Shown piece by piece: positions 33,253 through 34,526 of a DNA stretch of 34,526 bases. This stretch comes from Clostridiales bacterium DTU072 (lineage in GTDB: Bacteria > Bacillota > Clostridia > Christensenellales > DTU072). The notes under the pieces are model-generated. The model searched no databases, had not been told where the DNA came from, and saw nothing but the letters and a program-made list of their open reading frames with translations. The DNA is taken from positions 1 through 34,526 of the forward strand of contig LFSG01000061.1 in NCBI GenBank assembly GCA_001512685.1, written 5' to 3'. The number at the start of each line of letters is the position of its first letter. Position 1 is the first letter of the stretch. The position numbers and the translations under genes are program-made.

Positions 33253-33879
33253 ATGAAGTTTGACGATAACGGTTTAATAGTGGCGATAGCGCAAGACGCC
33301 CTTACCGGCGATGTGCTTATGCAGGCTTATATGAACGAAGAAGCTTACAACAAGACGCTGCAAACGGGCTATATGCATTATTATTCCCGTTCCAGAAAGT
33401 GTTTGTGGAAAAAAGGCGAAACCAGCGGACATTATCAAAAAGTGGTGGGCGTTAAACTTGATTGCGACGGCGATTGCGCGCTTTTCACGGTGCTGCAAAC
33501 GGGCGCAGCCTGCCATACTGGCAATAAAACATGTTTCTTTACCGAGATAGTCCCGAATAATGAAATGGATTATCGCATAGTCTTTGATGTGCTTGACACC
33601 ATAAAAGACCGCAAATTAAATCCAGTGGAAGGGAGTTATACCAATTATTTATTCAACAAAGGTCTGGACAAAATATTGAAAAAGGTGGGGGAGGAAACCA
33701 CAGAAACGGTTATCGCCGCCAAAAATAACAATAAAAAAGAACTGGTTATGGAAATAAGCGATCTTGTTTATCATTTATTGGTATTAATGGAGCAAACGGG
33801 GCTTGAACCCAAAGACATTTTCGCCGAGCTTATGGCCAGAGAGGGCAGAAAGCCTGATGAAAAATATAAAAACCGATAA
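33253..33879 (+). CDS. hisI: Bifunctional HisIE: phosphoribosyl-AMP cyclohydrolase / phosphoribosyl-ATP pyrophosphatase
   Basis: 208 residues with two fused domains catalysing steps 3 and 2 of histidine synthesis. The HisI domain (about 1-105) has VLMQAYMNEEAYNKTLQTGYMHYYSRSRKCLWKKGETSGH with the metal-binding LDCDGDCALFTVLQTGAACHTG. The HisE domain (about 110-208) has SYTNYLFNKGLDKILKKVGEETTE and the NTP-pyrophosphatase acidic motif EISDLVYHLLVLM. An AAGGAGAG site precedes the ATG. It ends the operon; no hisC or histidinol-phosphatase gene follows, and no clear terminator was found after it. Confidence 0.97.
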   Translation: MKFDDNGLIVAIAQDALTGDVLMQAYMNEEAYNKTLQTGYMHYYSRSRKCLWKKGETSGHYQKVVGVKLDCDGDCALFTVLQTGAACHTGNKTCFFTEIVPNNEMDYRIVFDVLDTIKDRKLNPVEGSYTNYLFNKGLDKILKKVGEETTETVIAAKNNNKKELVMEISDLVYHLLVLMEQTGLEPKDIFAELMAREGRKPDEKYKNR

Positions 33880-33937
33880 ATAGGCGTTATTTCAGATGAC
33901 ACAAGCTTAAAAATGTGTTAATATATATAAGATAAAA

Positions 33938-33989
33938 AGCGTACCTTGCAAACATTGTTTCCGCCGCGACGGCAAAGCGTATAAGCGTA
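33938..33989 (+). repeat. Three AGCGTA copies upstream of the tRNA cluster
   Basis: The hexamer AGCGTA occurs at 33938-33943, 33976-33981 and 33984-33989 in the 213-base gap between hisIE and the first tRNA. A short GCCG/CGGC hairpin lies between the first two copies (about 33962-33972). No gene is seen in this gap. Confidence 0.35.
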
Positions 33990-34018
33990 AAGTTTTATCG
34001 ATTATGCTTAAAAAATCC

Positions 34019-34047
34019 TTGCAAAATTTTTTAACTTTTGCTATATT
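34019..34047 (+). promoter_or_regulatory. Promoter of the tRNA cluster
   Basis: TTGCAA (34019-34024), a 17-base spacer and TATATT (34042-34047), with TG at 34039-34040 giving an extended -10. Transcription would start near 34054, about 39 bases before tRNA-Gly. Confidence 0.55.
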
Positions 34048-34092
34048 ATGTATATCGCTTTTCGGCCGTTGCTTAGGCGCAGAGAGCATCTT

Positions 34093-34168
34093 GCGGGAGT
34101 GGCTCAGTGGCTAGAGCGTTGCCTTGCCAAGGCAAATGTCGCGGGTTCGAATCCCGTCTCCCGCTCCA
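34093..34168 (+). tRNA. tRNA-Gly (anticodon GCC)
   Basis: A complete cloverleaf of 76 bases: acceptor GCGGGAG/CTCCCGC, anticodon stem TTGCC/GGCAA around the loop TTGCCAA, T arm with GGTTCGAATCC, discriminator T and an encoded CCA end. First of three tandem tRNA genes that share the promoter at 34019. Confidence 0.98.
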
Positions 34169-34174
34169 CCTTAA

Positions 34175-34249
<75 letters not shown>

Positions 34250-34257
34250 AAATTTTT

Positions 34258-34345
34258 GCCGTTGTGGCGGAACAGGCAGACGCAAGGGACTTAAAATCCC
34301 TCGAAGGATAACTTCGTATCGGTTCGAGTCCGATCAACGGCACCA
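34258..34345 (+). tRNA. tRNA-Leu (anticodon TAA)
   Basis: A class II tRNA of 88 bases with a long variable arm: acceptor GCCGTTG/CAACGGC, anticodon loop CTTAAAA in an AGGGA/TCCCT stem, T arm with CGGTTCGAGTCCG, discriminator A, encoded CCA. Last of the cluster. Confidence 0.98.
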
Positions 34346-34373
34346 ACAACAGGGCTTTTGCCCCTTACAAACG

Positions 34374-34410
34374 AAAATCGTCCAAAATGGTAACCTCTTG
34401 GGCGATTTTT
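34374..34410 (+). terminator. Intrinsic terminator after the tRNA cluster
   Basis: The arm AAAATCGTCCAA (34374-34385) pairs with TTGGGCGATTTT (34398-34409) through 12 pairs including one G-U, with a 12-base loop and a T-rich tail. A smaller GGGC/GCCC hairpin lies at 34352-34363. Confidence 0.8.
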
Positions 34411-34455
34411 GAATTTTTATTCTCATAAAGAAATAATAATTTATTGTCGTTTTGC

Positions 34456-34483
34456 TTGATATACAAATACAATATGTTATAAT
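34456..34483 (+). promoter_or_regulatory. Sigma-A-type promoter upstream of the FMN riboswitch
   Basis: TTGATA (34456-34461) and a perfect TATAAT (34478-34483) with a 16-base spacer. The predicted start near 34490 coincides with the 5' end of the riboswitch. Confidence 0.65.
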
Positions 34484-34489
34484 ATATTT

Positions 34490-34526
34490 ATTCGGGGCGG
34501 GGTGGAAGTCCCCACCGGCGGTTACA
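34490..34526 (+). ncRNA. FMN riboswitch (RFN element), 5' part, cut by the window edge
   Basis: The last bases hold the conserved opening of the RFN element: CGGGGC, then GGGGTGGAAGTCCCC, then ACCGGCGGT. These match the P1 start, the P2 hairpin and the invariant ACCGGCGGT core. The rest, including the closing P1 strand, is outside the window. Such elements bind flavin mononucleotide and switch off riboflavin synthesis (ribDEAH) or uptake (ribU) genes, so one of these should lie just downstream. Confidence 0.9.

Noticed and set aside
33895-33925. ACACA/TGTGT hairpin as terminator of the his operon
   Set aside because: The stem is only about five AT-rich pairs with a long loop and no T run; too weak to call.

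Overview
The window reads as chromosomal DNA of a Gram-positive Firmicute, most likely an uncultured anaerobic member of the Clostridia. The reasons are synteny and gene types. The order comM-dprA-topA-trmFO-hslV-hslU matches the Bacillus smf-topA-gid-codV-clpQ-clpY-codY neighbourhood. The divergent rpmB / yloU-fakA-recG block matches the Bacillus rpmB / yloU-yloV-...-recG block. Histidine synthesis uses the short HisG plus HisZ pair, tRNA genes encode their CCA ends, and promoters look like ordinary sigma-A sites. Species cannot be named from the sequence alone. Coding density is high and no gene-free stretch exceeds about 220 bases. No mobile element, CRISPR array, rRNA or prophage was seen.

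Layout. (1) 1-2300, minus strand: a three-gene ABC importer operon (lipoprotein receptor, ATPase, truncated permease) of the nitrate/sulfonate/pyrimidine-precursor type, substrate unknown. (2) 2400-4509: an unrecognised membrane-anchored surface protein with three Ig-like repeats; its promoter sits almost on the start codon. (3) 4524-14558: a nine-gene housekeeping run, comM, dprA, topA, trmFO, hslV, hslU, hisS, an RseC-like membrane protein and trxA. (4) 14623-17552: glyA, cysteine desulfurase and an IscU/NifU scaffold, closed by a bidirectional terminator shared with the convergent rpmB. (5) 17767-21946: yloU (Asp23/Gls24), fakA, recG, divergent from rpmB. (6) 22002-28015: a 1977-residue leucine-rich-repeat lipoprotein. 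(7) 28052-33879: the his operon hisZ-G-D-B-A-F-IE, without hisH, hisC or a histidinol phosphatase. (8) 34019-34410: tRNA-Gly(GCC), tRNA-Cys(GCA), tRNA-Leu(UAA) and a terminator. (9) 34456-34526: a promoter and the first part of an FMN riboswitch cut by the window edge.

How the genes fit together. Blocks 3 to 5 cover DNA uptake and processing (ComM, DprA), topology and fork rescue (TopA, RecG), tRNA modification (TrmFO), proteolysis (HslUV), tRNA charging (HisS), redox (TrxA), one-carbon supply (GlyA makes the methylene-folate that TrmFO uses) and Fe-S assembly (NifS plus NifU). The two large surface proteins are the accessory content. I found no convincing new defence or mobile system. The points most worth checking are the Ig-like surface protein with a near-leaderless start, the modular giant LRR lipoprotein, the his operon lacking hisH, and the RseC-like/thioredoxin pair.
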